A stretch of 64,000 nt of DNA from contig CAJTXR010000003.1 of the NCBI GenBank assembly GCA_910584005.1, positions 186,001 to 250,000 on the forward strand. Reading direction: 5' to 3'. This document shows positions 1-8,866 of this stretch, one piece after another (within the stretch, counting starts at the first letter, position 1; the number at the start of each line of letters is the position of its first letter). A program made the translations under genes and the position numbers. Below the pieces are notes generated by a model, which was not told where the DNA came from, did not search any database, and saw only the letters and a program-made list of their open reading frames with translations. The stretch is from an uncultured Anaeroplasmataceae bacterium (GTDB taxonomy: Bacteria; Bacillota_I; Bacilli_A; Acholeplasmatales; Anaeroplasmataceae).

Positions 1-528
1 AGTGGTGTTTTTTATAATCCGAACATGCCAACAGAAGAATGCTTTACTTCTCCAATTAAAACAAGTGCTAATGGAATTGTAATGGCAACGAAACCATTAT
101 CTGTACGGGGTGTTTTAGTGGATCATTTCGGTTTCCGCTTTGAAAATGGAAAAGTAGTAGAAGTTCTTTGTGATAATCAAGAGTATAAGGATGTTTTAAA
201 TAAACTAATTTCTACTGATGAAGGAGCATCTATGCTTGGGGAGGTAGCTCTTGTACCATTTGATTCCCCTGTAAATCAAACGAATTTACTATTTTATAAT
301 ACCTTATATGATGAAAATGCATGTTGTCATTTAGCATTAGGGCGTGCTTTTAATGAGTGTATTAAGGAATATCAAAAAAAGACAAATGAAGAAATCAAAG
401 ATATTGATTTAAATACTTCTATGATTCATGTTGATTTTATGATTGGAAGTAAGGATTTATCCATTACAGCAGAAACATACGATCATACTACAGTCCAAAT
501 ATTTAAAGATGGTACATGGGCCATTTAG
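1..528 (+). CDS. M29-family aminopeptidase, C-terminal part
   Basis: The reading frame is open from base 1, so the gene begins upstream; about 175 C-terminal residues are present. The stretch NMPTEECFTSP resembles the conserved PTEEVFT segment of family M29 metallo-aminopeptidases (AmpS/PepS/aminopeptidase T), and the following Gly/Asn-rich beta region, the GEVALVPFDSP segment and the C-terminal His/Asp segment (MIHVDFMIGS) also fit that family. These are cytosolic cocatalytic-metal exopeptidases that release N-terminal residues. The family assignment rests on recognition of these motifs; the N-terminal domain is outside the window. A strong stem-loop follows the stop. Confidence 0.82.
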   Translation, partial: SGVFYNPNMPTEECFTSPIKTSANGIVMATKPLSVRGVLVDHFGFRFENGKVVEVLCDNQEYKDVLNKLISTDEGASMLGEVALVPFDSPVNQTNLLFYNTLYDENACCHLALGRAFNECIKEYQKKTNEEIKDIDLNTSMIHVDFMIGSKDLSITAETYDHTTVQIFKDGTWAI

Positions 529-532
529 GAAT

Positions 533-568
533 AAAAGTACTCATTTGAATATGAGTACTTTTATTTTT
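533..568 (+). terminator. Rho-independent terminator of aminopeptidase gene
   Basis: Stem AAAGTACTCAT / ATGAGTACTTT with a short loop, followed by a T-rich run. It ends the upstream gene immediately before the next promoter. Confidence 0.85.
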
Positions 569-595
569 GACAGAAAATGCGTTAAATGATACAAT
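567..595 (+). promoter_or_regulatory. Sigma-A promoter of DUF2130 gene
   Basis: TTGACA (567-572), 17-bp spacer, TACAAT (590-595); the start codon follows at 616. Confidence 0.75.
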
Positions 596-615
596 AATAA
601 AAAGGGTGTGATTTT

Positions 616-2010
616 ATGAAACAAGTTAAAGTTTTTGTTCAAGATAAACATACATTAATTTTAGAAGAAGGTGCTAACAAAGGGGATTCTATTGATTTAA
701 CTTCTTTAAATACAGTAGATTTGAGTACGATTGAAAAAGCGATTGAAGATGGAAAAGATCAAATTTACAGAAAAAAAATAGAAGAGGAAAAGGAGATTCT
801 TGCGGTATTACATCAAAAGGAATTACAAGAACTTAAACTTAAATTAGAGATATTAGATCAGCAACATCAATCCAATTTAAAATTAAAAGAGCTTGAATTA
901 ACACAAAAGTTTGAAAAAGAGAAAAAAGATTTAGACTTGAATATAGAGCTATTAAAGGAAAGAAATCAAAAGGATACTGATCTTTTAAAATCAAATTTAA
1001 AAGTAGAGTATCAACAACAAATAGAGGCCTTAACCTATCAAATAAAAGAATTACAACTTAAGCAAGAACAAATGCTTACTGCCTTTAAAAATGAACAGGA
1101 AAGCAAAGCTAAGGAATATCTTTTAGAAACAGAACTTAAATTAAATCAATTAAAAGAAAAGCATCAAAAGGAAATCGATGAAAAAAATGAGCAATTAAAA
1201 CATAAAGAAGAAGCATATCTTTTATTACAACGACAAAAAGCATTATTGAATGTGAAACAAACGGGCGAGGATTTAGAAGCTTGGTGTGATAATGAAGTTA
1301 AATCCTATATGCAAAATGGACTTTTTAATTGTGTATGGAAGAAGGATAATTTAGTTATAAGGGATGAAGGAGAAGCTAAGGGAAGTAAGGCAGATTATTT
1401 ATTTTTGATCTATGCAACTGAACAGCATAATCCTCAAGAGCTGCTGGCTTCAATTTGTTTAGATATGAAGGATGAAAATCCAGATTCTATCAATAAAAAG
1501 AAAAACTCAGATTACTATGCTGCCTTAGATAAAAACCGCATCAAGAAAAATTGTAAATACGCTATATTAGTTTCCAATTTGGAATCAGATAAAACAAATG
1601 ATTTGCCTATTTTAAAAGTATCAGAGTATGCGGATATGTATGTGGTACGACCTGCATATTTAATGACATTTTTAAATATGGTAGCCTCTCTTACTAAGCG
1701 ATTTGCTGATTTAATTTTAGCAGATGAACAGGAAAAATTGGAATTATTAAATTCTAAGGAATTATTAGATCAGTTTAATGAATTGAAAAACACCTATATC
1801 GATAAGCCAATTCTTTCTCTAAAAACAAATATAGAAAAAATAAAAAAGAATAATGATAGTATAATAATGGCTTCTAAGGCGATTGAAGATTGTTGTTATG
1901 ACATAATAAATAGGCAGTTAGAGGCAATCCAGGAAAAGTTAAGCCGCTTTGAAATTAAAATTAGTTCGGCGTATCGGAAATATGATAAAAAGGAAAGGAA
2001 CCTAAAATAA
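616..2010 (+). CDS. DUF2130 coiled-coil protein with PD-(D/E)XK-like C-terminal region
   Basis: 464 residues. Residues about 45-210 are an almost uninterrupted Glu/Lys/Gln/Leu coiled coil. A globular region follows with the pattern GEDLEAWCDNEV, then KADYLFLIY and ICLDMKDE, which matches the DUF2130 family; DUF2130 has been linked to the PD-(D/E)XK nuclease fold, and the Asp of KADY with the D-x-K of LDMK could be the acidic/lysine core. Function is not established. The start is supported by AAGGGTGTG upstream and a good sigma-A promoter. It appears monocistronic. Codon use and base composition look like the neighbours. The nuclease assignment is inference. Confidence 0.75.
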   Translation: MKQVKVFVQDKHTLILEEGANKGDSIDLTSLNTVDLSTIEKAIEDGKDQIYRKKIEEEKEILAVLHQKELQELKLKLEILDQQHQSNLKLKELELTQKFEKEKKDLDLNIELLKERNQKDTDLLKSNLKVEYQQQIEALTYQIKELQLKQEQMLTAFKNEQESKAKEYLLETELKLNQLKEKHQKEIDEKNEQLKHKEEAYLLLQRQKALLNVKQTGEDLEAWCDNEVKSYMQNGLFNCVWKKDNLVIRDEGEAKGSKADYLFLIYATEQHNPQELLASICLDMKDENPDSINKKKNSDYYAALDKNRIKKNCKYAILVSNLESDKTNDLPILKVSEYADMYVVRPAYLMTFLNMVASLTKRFADLILADEQEKLELLNSKELLDQFNELKNTYIDKPILSLKTNIEKIKKNNDSIIMASKAIEDCCYDIINRQLEAIQEKLSRFEIKISSAYRKYDKKERNLK

Positions 2011-2051
2011 TTGGGTTTCTTTCTTTTCTACAAGAAAAAGTTAAATTTTTC

Positions 2052-2080
2052 TTGCAATTCGTTAATAAATAAAGTAAAAT
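2052..2080 (+). promoter_or_regulatory. Promoter of tRNA-Gln
   Basis: TTGCAA (2052-2057), 17-bp spacer, TAAAAT (2075-2080), 20 bp before the mature tRNA 5' end. Confidence 0.7.
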
Positions 2081-2100
2081 AAAAAAGGACCAAAAAATAT

Positions 2101-2175
2101 AGGACTATAGCCAAGCGGTAAGGCAAGGGACTTTGACTCCCTCATTCACAGGTTCAAATCCTGTTAGTCCTGCCA
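2101..2175 (+). tRNA. tRNA-Gln (anticodon TTG)
   Basis: The acceptor stem AGGACTA pairs perfectly with TAGTCCT; the anticodon stem AGGGA/TCCCT encloses the loop CTTTGAC with anticodon TTG; the T arm is CAGGTTCAAATCCTG. Discriminator G and CCA are encoded. Reads codon CAA. Confidence 0.96.
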
Positions 2176-2186
2176 TCAAAAAATTT

Positions 2187-2212
2187 AAAGGGATTTTAGC
2201 AATCCCTTTTAT
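2187..2212 (+). terminator. Terminator downstream of tRNA-Gln
   Basis: GGGATT/AATCCC stem with a 5-nt loop, AAA on the 5' side and TTTTATTTT on the 3' side. Confidence 0.85.
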
Positions 2213-2228
2213 TTTATTAGAGGTAAAT

Positions 2229-2474
2229 ATGAAGGATAAAGAACTATTAATACCCCATATAGATGAACTTCATACAACTCCATTAGGGGTTGAAAGAATC
2301 AAGAGAAATTTAAAATTTGATTCCAATGATGTTGTTAACTATATAAAGTCGTTAATTCTAGAAAAGAATTGTATTGTTTATAAAAAAGGGAAAAATTTTT
2401 ATTGTCAATTCAATCAAATTTTAATTACGGTTAATGCAAATAGCTATACAGTTATTACGGCTCACATTCTATAA
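2229..2474 (+). CDS. DUF3781 family protein
   Basis: 81 residues. The sequence carries the DUF3781 signature: HTTPLGVERIKRNL near the N-terminus, CIVYKKGKNFYCQ in the middle and ITVNANSYTVITAH at the C-terminus. No biochemical role is known. The ATG at 2229 is chosen because it has AGAGGT 5 bp upstream and because an extended frame would run back into the tRNA. No promoter of its own is visible; it lies directly behind the tRNA-Gln terminator, so expression by partial read-through is likely (inference). Confidence 0.8.
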   Translation: MKDKELLIPHIDELHTTPLGVERIKRNLKFDSNDVVNYIKSLILEKNCIVYKKGKNFYCQFNQILITVNANSYTVITAHIL

Positions 2475-2476
2475 AA

Positions 2477-2500
2477 CAAACATTTTAGTATGTTTTTATT
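2477..2500 (+). terminator. Terminator of DUF3781 gene
   Basis: AAACAT/ATGTTT stem followed by TTATTTG; moderate strength. Confidence 0.6.
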
Positions 2501-2514
2501 TGTCGAATTTTTAA

Positions 2515-2543
2515 TTGACTATTTTTAATGTGAAGACTATAAT
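2515..2543 (+). promoter_or_regulatory. Promoter of tandem ABC exporter operon
   Basis: TTGACT (2515-2520), 17-bp spacer, TATAAT (2538-2543), 45 bp before the preferred start. Confidence 0.75.
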
Positions 2544-2588
2544 AAAATTGATTTTTTAAAAATGAAAATTACTAAAGAGGGTTTAAAT

Positions 2589-4754
2589 ATGTTAGAACTT
2601 AAAAATGTTAGTAAATACTATTCTAATAATGGAGTAGTAACTTTAGGTTTAAGAAACATAAACTTGAGTTTTCAAGCTGGAGAAATTGTGGCGATTACAG
2701 GAGATTCAGGTTCTGGGAAATCAACATTATTAAATGTAATTACCGGAGTTGACACTTATGAAGAAGGAGAAATCTATTTTTATGGGAATGAAACCTCCTA
2801 CTTTAATCAAAATGATTTAGATCAGTTTAGAAAGGATAATGTTTCTTTTATCTTTCAAAACTATAATATCATTGATTCTTATACAGTTTTAGAAAACGTA
2901 ATGCTTCCCTTGTTATTGGCAGGAAAAGTACACGAAGAGGCAAAGAAAATTGCTTTATCTATTATTGAACGTGTAGGATTAAAAAATAGAGTTAGCCATA
3001 GAGGAACGAAATTATCTGGTGGTGAAAAACAACGTTGTGTAATCGCAAGAGCTCTTGCAAGTGAGTCAAAAATATTAGCATGTGATGAACCTACAGGAAA
3101 TCTTGATAGTAAGACCGGGGCTGAAATTATTCAATTAATTCAAGAGGTTGCGAAGGATAAGCTTGTTTTAATCGTTACCCATAATTACGCTCAGGTACAA
3201 GATATCGTAACTCGAAAAATAAGAATTTCTGATGGTGAAGTTGTAGAAGATATTCATATTGTAGAACAACCACATGAAGAAGAAACCAATCATGAAGTTG
3301 AAAATAAAAAATTAAAGAAATCAGTTTATTTTAAAATTGCATTACAAAACATAATTTCTACCCCAAAGAAATTGATATTCACAACTTTGGTATTTATGGT
3401 AATCTCTTTTATTACTTTAATTTTATCTTTGATGATGGTTCAAGAAGCAAAAGAGGTAAATCAATATGAAAATGATAAATACTCCTTGCAATCTAAGGAA
3501 AGATTAATTGTATATGATAAAAATCATCATTATTTAGATACAGAAAAATTAGAAAAAGTTAAATATAATGCCTTAAAATATAATGCTTTTTATGAGGAAA
3601 CTGAATTTAGAGGATATATTTTAGGGGAAGAGGATAAAGATAGACATGATATTTCTTCATGGATTAAATATACGGATCAAAAAATAAAATATAAAATTAT
3701 ATATGGAGAAGATTGTAAATCAGAAACTGATATTGTCCTTGTTTGCGATGAATCCTATGCAGATGATTGGTTTTTAGGCGATATTAATTCCTATATTGGA
3801 TATCAATTTTATTACGAGGATAATTTTAGTGAAGAATATGAATCTCATAGATTAGGAACGTTAGTTGGAGTAGCAATTTCTAAAGAAGTTTCTGGGATGG
3901 GGTTTTATATTCAATCTAAACAACAAATGCCTCAACATTTTATGCAGTTCCTGAATTTTCAAAATACAAGATGGACTTATATGGTTGATAATGAAATCTT
4001 TGGTATTTGGCGTGAGAATACAAATTTAGATAAAACATATATTAGTTGCCCAACGAAGTTTAAGGATAAAATTAAGTTTTCTTTAGTTTATGGAGGAATT
4101 TATAACGCAGAATGCTTAGTGAATGGAAAACCAATAGAGATAGTCTATGAGGACAAAGAAGAACAACTTGGAAGAGTAATCCTCTATTGTGGAAAAGATT
4201 ATGAGGAACAGCGTTCAATTGAATTTGGTGGAGTTTATGAAGCGACGATTTATGCATCCAGTAAATCTTTGAATACGCTTAAAGCTCAATTAGAAGAAAT
4301 GGGATTTAATGTAACGATTCCATCAAAGCTAAAAATGACAAATTTTATTGATACTGCGGTTTTAATTGTATTTGCTTCTATGATTGTTATTGCGATGATT
4401 TGTTTATATTTTATTTCATATGTAATTTTATCTAGAGTTTATGCATCTAAAAATAAGGATTATGGAGTTTTAAGAACGCTAGGTATGGTTCAAAAACAAT
4501 TAGGAAGAATTGTTATTCTTGAGGTTATTACCATAGGAATTATTTCTTCAATTTTATCTTTAGTTATTTTTATAGTGTTATATAATACAACAAGATTTTT
4601 CCAAATGGGAGATTACATGGGAGTAAGTATTCTTTTGTTCTATTTTGGATTGATGTTGATTTTCTCCTATTTTATTGCCCGAAGATTCAATCGGAGATTA
4701 TATAAATTTAGCGTGAATACCACTCTAAAAGGGGAGGTGGCTAGAAATGATTAA
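2589..4754 (+). CDS. ABC transporter, ATPase fused to FtsX-type permease (MacB-like)
   Basis: 721 residues from ATG 2589 (AGAGGG upstream; an in-frame ATG at 2562 lacks a ribosome site). The N-terminal ATPase shows Walker A GDSGSGKST, signature LSGGEKQR and Walker B ILACDEPTGNLD. A membrane segment (around residues 262-288) starts the permease half, then a large presumably extracytoplasmic domain of about 330 residues, then three C-terminal membrane segments in FtsX/MacB order. Such type VII exporters act on peptides or lipids in the envelope rather than in classical import. It overlaps the next gene by 8 bp, so the two are translationally coupled and may form a heteromer. No two-component regulators lie nearby. 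Substrate unknown. Confidence 0.88.
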   Translation: MLELKNVSKYYSNNGVVTLGLRNINLSFQAGEIVAITGDSGSGKSTLLNVITGVDTYEEGEIYFYGNETSYFNQNDLDQFRKDNVSFIFQNYNIIDSYTVLENVMLPLLLAGKVHEEAKKIALSIIERVGLKNRVSHRGTKLSGGEKQRCVIARALASESKILACDEPTGNLDSKTGAEIIQLIQEVAKDKLVLIVTHNYAQVQDIVTRKIRISDGEVVEDIHIVEQPHEEETNHEVENKKLKKSVYFKIALQNIISTPKKLIFTTLVFMVISFITLILSLMMVQEAKEVNQYENDKYSLQSKERLIVYDKNHHYLDTEKLEKVKYNALKYNAFYEETEFRGYILGEEDKDRHDISSWIKYTDQKIKYKIIYGEDCKSETDIVLVCDESYADDWFLGDINSYIGYQFYYEDNFSEEYESHRLGTLVGVAISKEVSGMGFYIQSKQQMPQHFMQFLNFQNTRWTYMVDNEIFGIWRENTNLDKTYISCPTKFKDKIKFSLVYGGIYNAECLVNGKPIEIVYEDKEEQLGRVILYCGKDYEEQRSIEFGGVYEATIYASSKSLNTLKAQLEEMGFNVTIPSKLKMTNFIDTAVLIVFASMIVIAMICLYFISYVILSRVYASKNKDYGVLRTLGMVQKQLGRIVILEVITIGIISSILSLVIFIVLYNTTRFFQMGDYMGVSILLFYFGLMLIFSYFIARRFNRRLYKFSVNTTLKGEVARND

Positions 4755-7389
4755 GATTAAGAATTTAAATAAGTATTATAATAAAAATAAAGAGAATCAA
4801 ATTCATGTAATTAATGATGTTACCTTAGAATTACCAGATAAAGGTTTAATCTCTTTTTTAGGACCATCTGGTTCTGGTAAAACAACTTTGTTAAATGTTA
4901 TTGGGGGATTAGATAAAGCTAAAGGGACGATTGCTTATGATGAACTTGAAATTAAAGATTATAAGATGAGGCAAGTCGATCGGTTTAGAAGTAAAGAAAT
5001 CGGCTATGTTTTTCAAAATTATAATTTGCTATTGGAAGAAACAGTATACAGCAATTTAGCTATCGCATTAGAAATGATTGGCATTTATGATAAAGAAGAA
5101 CAAGAAAAGAGGATTGAATATACATTAAAAGCGGTAGGAATGTATAAATACAGAAAAAAAAGAGCGTATGCTTTATCTGGTGGTCAACAACAAAGGGTTA
5201 GTATTGCCAGGGCTTTAATCAAAAAAACAAAGATTATAATTGCCGATGAACCAACAGGAAATTTAGATAGCGAAAATACGATTGAGGTTATGAATATCTT
5301 AAAAAAGATCTCAAAAACCTCTTTAGTATTATTGGTAACTCACAATGAAGAGGTGGCTAACTTCTATTCTGATCAAGTTATAAAAATTCAAGATGGATCT
5401 ATAAAAGATCAATATGAAGGAGGAGAAAACTTCGCTTTAAACACCGAACAAAGTAATACGATTTATTTGAAGGATTTAAATGAAGTCGAACAAAACGGAG
5501 AACATGTAAATGTAAAGTATTACTCAACCGATCAGCCAAGCTCTATTGATTTACAGATCGTTGAAAAAAATGGAACGTATTATATTTCAAGCTCTGTAAA
5601 ATTGAAACTAGCCGAAGAAACAAATGTAAAATTTATTGATGATCATTATCAAGCGTTAAAACAAGAACATGTGGATCAATTTGAATATGATACTTCATGG
5701 TATCAGGATTCTGGTAAAAATAAAAATGGATTCAAGCGATTTTGGGGATATCTCGTTAAAAGTTTTAACAAAATTCGTTTTGCGAAAAGAAGAACAAAAA
5801 TTTTATATGCTTGTTTTGTGGTAATTGGCATTTTATTGGCTGTTTGTATGATTAGTTTTTCAAATTATATGATTGCCGATGATTCTAAAATCAACGCAGA
5901 CAAAGGGTATGATTTAATTACAAATGATAATTATTTGTCTACGAGTCAATTAAAAAATAAATACTATGATTGGATAGATCAGGGCGATATAGAGAATTTG
6001 AGTAGTCCAATCAATATACGAGCAAATATTTATTATAAATATAATTTTTCTGAATCATTGGATTATTCATTAGAGTTTTTAGCTATTCCTTATTCTGAAA
6101 AACCAACATACCCGTTGCTTGCGGGATCTGCACCTGCTCAAAAGGAAATGGTCATTAGCAAAAAGATGGCCGATGATTTTATTCAAAGCCAGTCTGTGTT
6201 TAAAACTTATAAAGATTTAATTGGAATTGAGATTGAAGCATATTACAATTGGGGAGAAATTCATGAGAATTGTACAATTAGTGGTGTTTGTGATAATCCT
6301 TATATTATGGGATATATGAATGAACAGGACTTTTTGGAATATTATTTTTTAACCAATAAAGGGTATGTCCATGGAGATATCGACCTTGTTGCTAGAAATT
6401 ATGAGATTGAATCTAAATATAATACTTATGAAATTGTTTCAGGTAGAGATATTTCAAAAGATAGTACCGAAAAGGAAGTATTAATTGCTAGCACTTCTTC
6501 ATCTGCAGAAGATGGTATTGGTACTCATATAACAATTCATAATGAAAACTATTTAATTGTAGGAACATTTAAATTTAAGAATTATGAAACATCAGATTCT
6601 ACATATATTTACAATGAGAAAATTATCAATGAACTTGATTTTTGGACTGTCTGTAACCTATATGCGAATTATCAGTTGGTTGAGGGCCGTGAAATTCAAA
6701 AAAGTAGAGAATGTTTAGTTTCCGTCTATTCCCAATATTCTATAGGGGATAAGATCGGTAATTTAGTTGTGGTTGGAAAGTATTATTCTAACGGTGAAAC
6801 TTTAGCTAAAAATATAATTACATCTAAAGAAGCCGTTTATCTTGAAAACCAATCTTATTATTATGATTTCTTTTGGTTTCAAACGATCCATCGCGATGCA
6901 ATTCAAGATGACCTGCCAAATGGATTTTATATTGAAGATATTTATCAGTATTATTTTAAGACAATTGTAGAGGATAACCGAGTTTCATTACTTATCTTTG
7001 GTATTCTATCCTTAGCTTTACTGATCACAATTTCCGTATTTATTTATTTTATTATGCGAAGCAGAATGATAGCCGATATTTATCCTATTGGAGTATATCG
7101 TAGTTTGGGAGCATCTAAGGGAAGATTATATAAACAATTTGTTTCAGATATTTTTGTTACAATTTCATTTACTTCATTAATCGGTTATGTGGGAATGGCA
7201 ATTATTTACCATATGCTTGCCAATGGTGTGAATTCAATGTTTAATGCAAATGTATTTAAATCAAATCTTTTATTTATCTTTTTAGGTATTGTTGTATTAT
7301 ATGGATTGAATTTCTTGTTTGGATTATTACCGATTCATTTGTTATTACGAAAAACTCCTGCTGAAATTATTTCAAAATACGATATTTAA
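4747..7389 (+). CDS. ABC transporter, ATPase fused to FtsX-type permease (second subunit)
   Basis: 880 residues. Walker A GPSGSGKTT, signature LSGGQQQR and Walker B IIADEPTGNLD lie in the first 220 residues. A linker region of about 110 residues (225-335) rich in beta-type residues separates the ATPase from the first membrane segment (about 352-375). A long extracytoplasmic domain and three C-terminal membrane segments follow. GGAGGTGG upstream and the 8-bp overlap with the preceding gene support coupled translation of an exporter pair. The extra linker is absent from the partner. Substrate unknown; antimicrobial-peptide or cell-wall-linked export is possible but unproven. Confidence 0.88.
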   Translation: MIKIKNLNKYYNKNKENQIHVINDVTLELPDKGLISFLGPSGSGKTTLLNVIGGLDKAKGTIAYDELEIKDYKMRQVDRFRSKEIGYVFQNYNLLLEETVYSNLAIALEMIGIYDKEEQEKRIEYTLKAVGMYKYRKKRAYALSGGQQQRVSIARALIKKTKIIIADEPTGNLDSENTIEVMNILKKISKTSLVLLVTHNEEVANFYSDQVIKIQDGSIKDQYEGGENFALNTEQSNTIYLKDLNEVEQNGEHVNVKYYSTDQPSSIDLQIVEKNGTYYISSSVKLKLAEETNVKFIDDHYQALKQEHVDQFEYDTSWYQDSGKNKNGFKRFWGYLVKSFNKIRFAKRRTKILYACFVVIGILLAVCMISFSNYMIADDSKINADKGYDLITNDNYLSTSQLKNKYYDWIDQGDIENLSSPINIRANIYYKYNFSESLDYSLEFLAIPYSEKPTYPLLAGSAPAQKEMVISKKMADDFIQSQSVFKTYKDLIGIEIEAYYNWGEIHENCTISGVCDNPYIMGYMNEQDFLEYYFLTNKGYVHGDIDLVARNYEIESKYNTYEIVSGRDISKDSTEKEVLIASTSSSAEDGIGTHITIHNENYLIVGTFKFKNYETSDSTYIYNEKIINELDFWTVCNLYANYQLVEGREIQKSRECLVSVYSQYSIGDKIGNLVVVGKYYSNGETLAKNIITSKEAVYLENQSYYYDFFWFQTIHRDAIQDDLPNGFYIEDIYQYYFKTIVEDNRVSLLIFGILSLALLITISVFIYFIMRSRMIADIYPIGVYRSLGASKGRLYKQFVSDIFVTISFTSLIGYVGMAIIYHMLANGVNSMFNANVFKSNLLFIFLGIVVLYGLNFLFGLLPIHLLLRKTPAEIISKYDI

Positions 7390-7391
7390 TA

Positions 7392-7424
7392 GAAAGGCAT
7401 CTTTGTAAAAAGGTGCTTTTTCAT
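7392..7424 (+). terminator. Terminator of ABC operon
   Basis: Imperfect stem AAAGgCATCTTT / AAAGGTGCTTT with T-rich tail. Confidence 0.7.
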
Positions 7425-7496
7425 TTGCTCTACACTAGATTATTTTGTAGAAATAGTTTATAATAATTAAGTGCTTTATAAGAAAAGAGGGAGCTT

Positions 7497-8837
7497 ATGA
7501 TTGAAAATATTTGTGCACCTGCTACACCATATGGTTCCTCAGCTATTGGGATTATTCGATGTAGTGGGCCAGAAGCAATTATATTAATAACAAAACTCTT
7601 TAGGGGACATGACTTGACAAAAGTGAAATCTCATACCATTCATTACGGGTGGATTATGGATCAAAATGAAGTGGTTGACGAGGTTTTATGTAATGTATTT
7701 TTAAAACCCACATCCTTTGATGGCGAAAATATGGTGGAAATCAATTGTCATGGTGGTCCTTATGTTATGCAAAGAATTTTAAATTTGCTTTTGGATCACG
7801 GCTTTCGTCTTGCAGAACCAGGGGAGTTTTCTAAACGTGCTTTTTTAAATCACAAATTAGATTTGACTCAAGCAGAAGCAATAATGGATGTAATTAGTGC
7901 TTCAAACTCTATTGCTTTACGTTCAAGTCAAAATGCTTTGCGAAAATCTACTTCTAAACTCATACGGGGGTTTCGTGAAAAACTATTAGATGTGATTGCA
8001 AAAATTGAAGTAAATATTGATTATCCTGAATATGAAGATAGTATTTTAGTTACGCAAGAGTATTTGACTTTAGTAGTAAAGGAAATTTGTAAAGAGTTTG
8101 ATGATATTTTAGAAACATCCAAGATATCTAAATTAGCAATTCATGGAATACATACGGCAATTGTTGGGAAGCCAAACGTTGGGAAATCCAGTTTATTGAA
8201 TTTTCTTTTAGAAGAAGATAAGGCGATTGTTACAGATATTCCAGGAACAACTAGAGATTTGGTGGAAGGATCTTTAACCCTTGGAAATATGACACTTCAT
8301 CTTATCGATACGGCTGGAATACGTGAAAGCAAGGATAAAGTAGAACAAATTGGGATTAAACGAAGTAGTCAAGCAATAGAAAATGCGGATCTTGTTCTTC
8401 TAGTTTTAGATATTTCTAAGCCATTAGATGAGATGGATCAGTATTTATTAGATATAACTAAGGATAAAAGAAGGGTAATTATTGCCAATAAGGCGGATCA
8501 AATCCCCCAATGGCATATTGAGGGAGCTGTATTATTTTCTTGTAAAAATAAAACAGGAATTGAAAAACTTACCCAACAAATTCAAGAAGTAACAAAAGTA
8601 GAAAAATTCAACATCGATGAAGGAAGATATTTATCTAACATTCGTCAGACGGATTTAATGTTTAAAGCCAATCAAGCCTTGAAACAAGCTTTACATGCAT
8701 GTGAAATGGGAATGGATGTTGATTTGATTGAAATTGATATTCGGCAAGCCTTTGATGATTTAGGGGCGATTACTGGGGATGCAATTCCAGATGAATTGAT
8801 TACAGCTTTATTTACTAAATTTTGTTTGGGAAAATAA
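7497..8837 (+). CDS. mnmE: tRNA U34 carboxymethylaminomethyl-modifying GTPase MnmE
   Basis: 446 residues, normal for MnmE (TrmE). It has the N-terminal folate-binding region (AIGIIRCSGPEA), helical domain, inserted Ras-like G domain with GKPNVGKSS at about 222-230, DIPGTTRD and DTAGIRES, NKAD as the G4 motif, and the diagnostic C-terminal Cys motif CLGK at the last four residues. With MnmG it makes cmnm5U34 in tRNAs reading split codon boxes. GAGGGAGC precedes the ATG and a TATAAT at 7459-7464 is the likely -10. mnmG is not adjacent here; purA follows after 29 bp in the same direction. Confidence 0.96.
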   Translation: MIENICAPATPYGSSAIGIIRCSGPEAIILITKLFRGHDLTKVKSHTIHYGWIMDQNEVVDEVLCNVFLKPTSFDGENMVEINCHGGPYVMQRILNLLLDHGFRLAEPGEFSKRAFLNHKLDLTQAEAIMDVISASNSIALRSSQNALRKSTSKLIRGFREKLLDVIAKIEVNIDYPEYEDSILVTQEYLTLVVKEICKEFDDILETSKISKLAIHGIHTAIVGKPNVGKSSLLNFLLEEDKAIVTDIPGTTRDLVEGSLTLGNMTLHLIDTAGIRESKDKVEQIGIKRSSQAIENADLVLLVLDISKPLDEMDQYLLDITKDKRRVIIANKADQIPQWHIEGAVLFSCKNKTGIEKLTQQIQEVTKVEKFNIDEGRYLSNIRQTDLMFKANQALKQALHACEMGMDVDLIEIDIRQAFDDLGAITGDAIPDELITALFTKFCLGK

Positions 8838-8866
8838 TACATAAAAATAACAATTGGAGGAAGAAC

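Noticed and set aside
2133..2228. Longer start for the DUF3781 gene
   Set aside because: It would begin inside tRNA-Gln and run through the terminator.
7459..7464. Full promoter for mnmE
   Set aside because: Only TATAAT is good; no acceptable -35 box at 16-18 bp, so only the -10 is mentioned.
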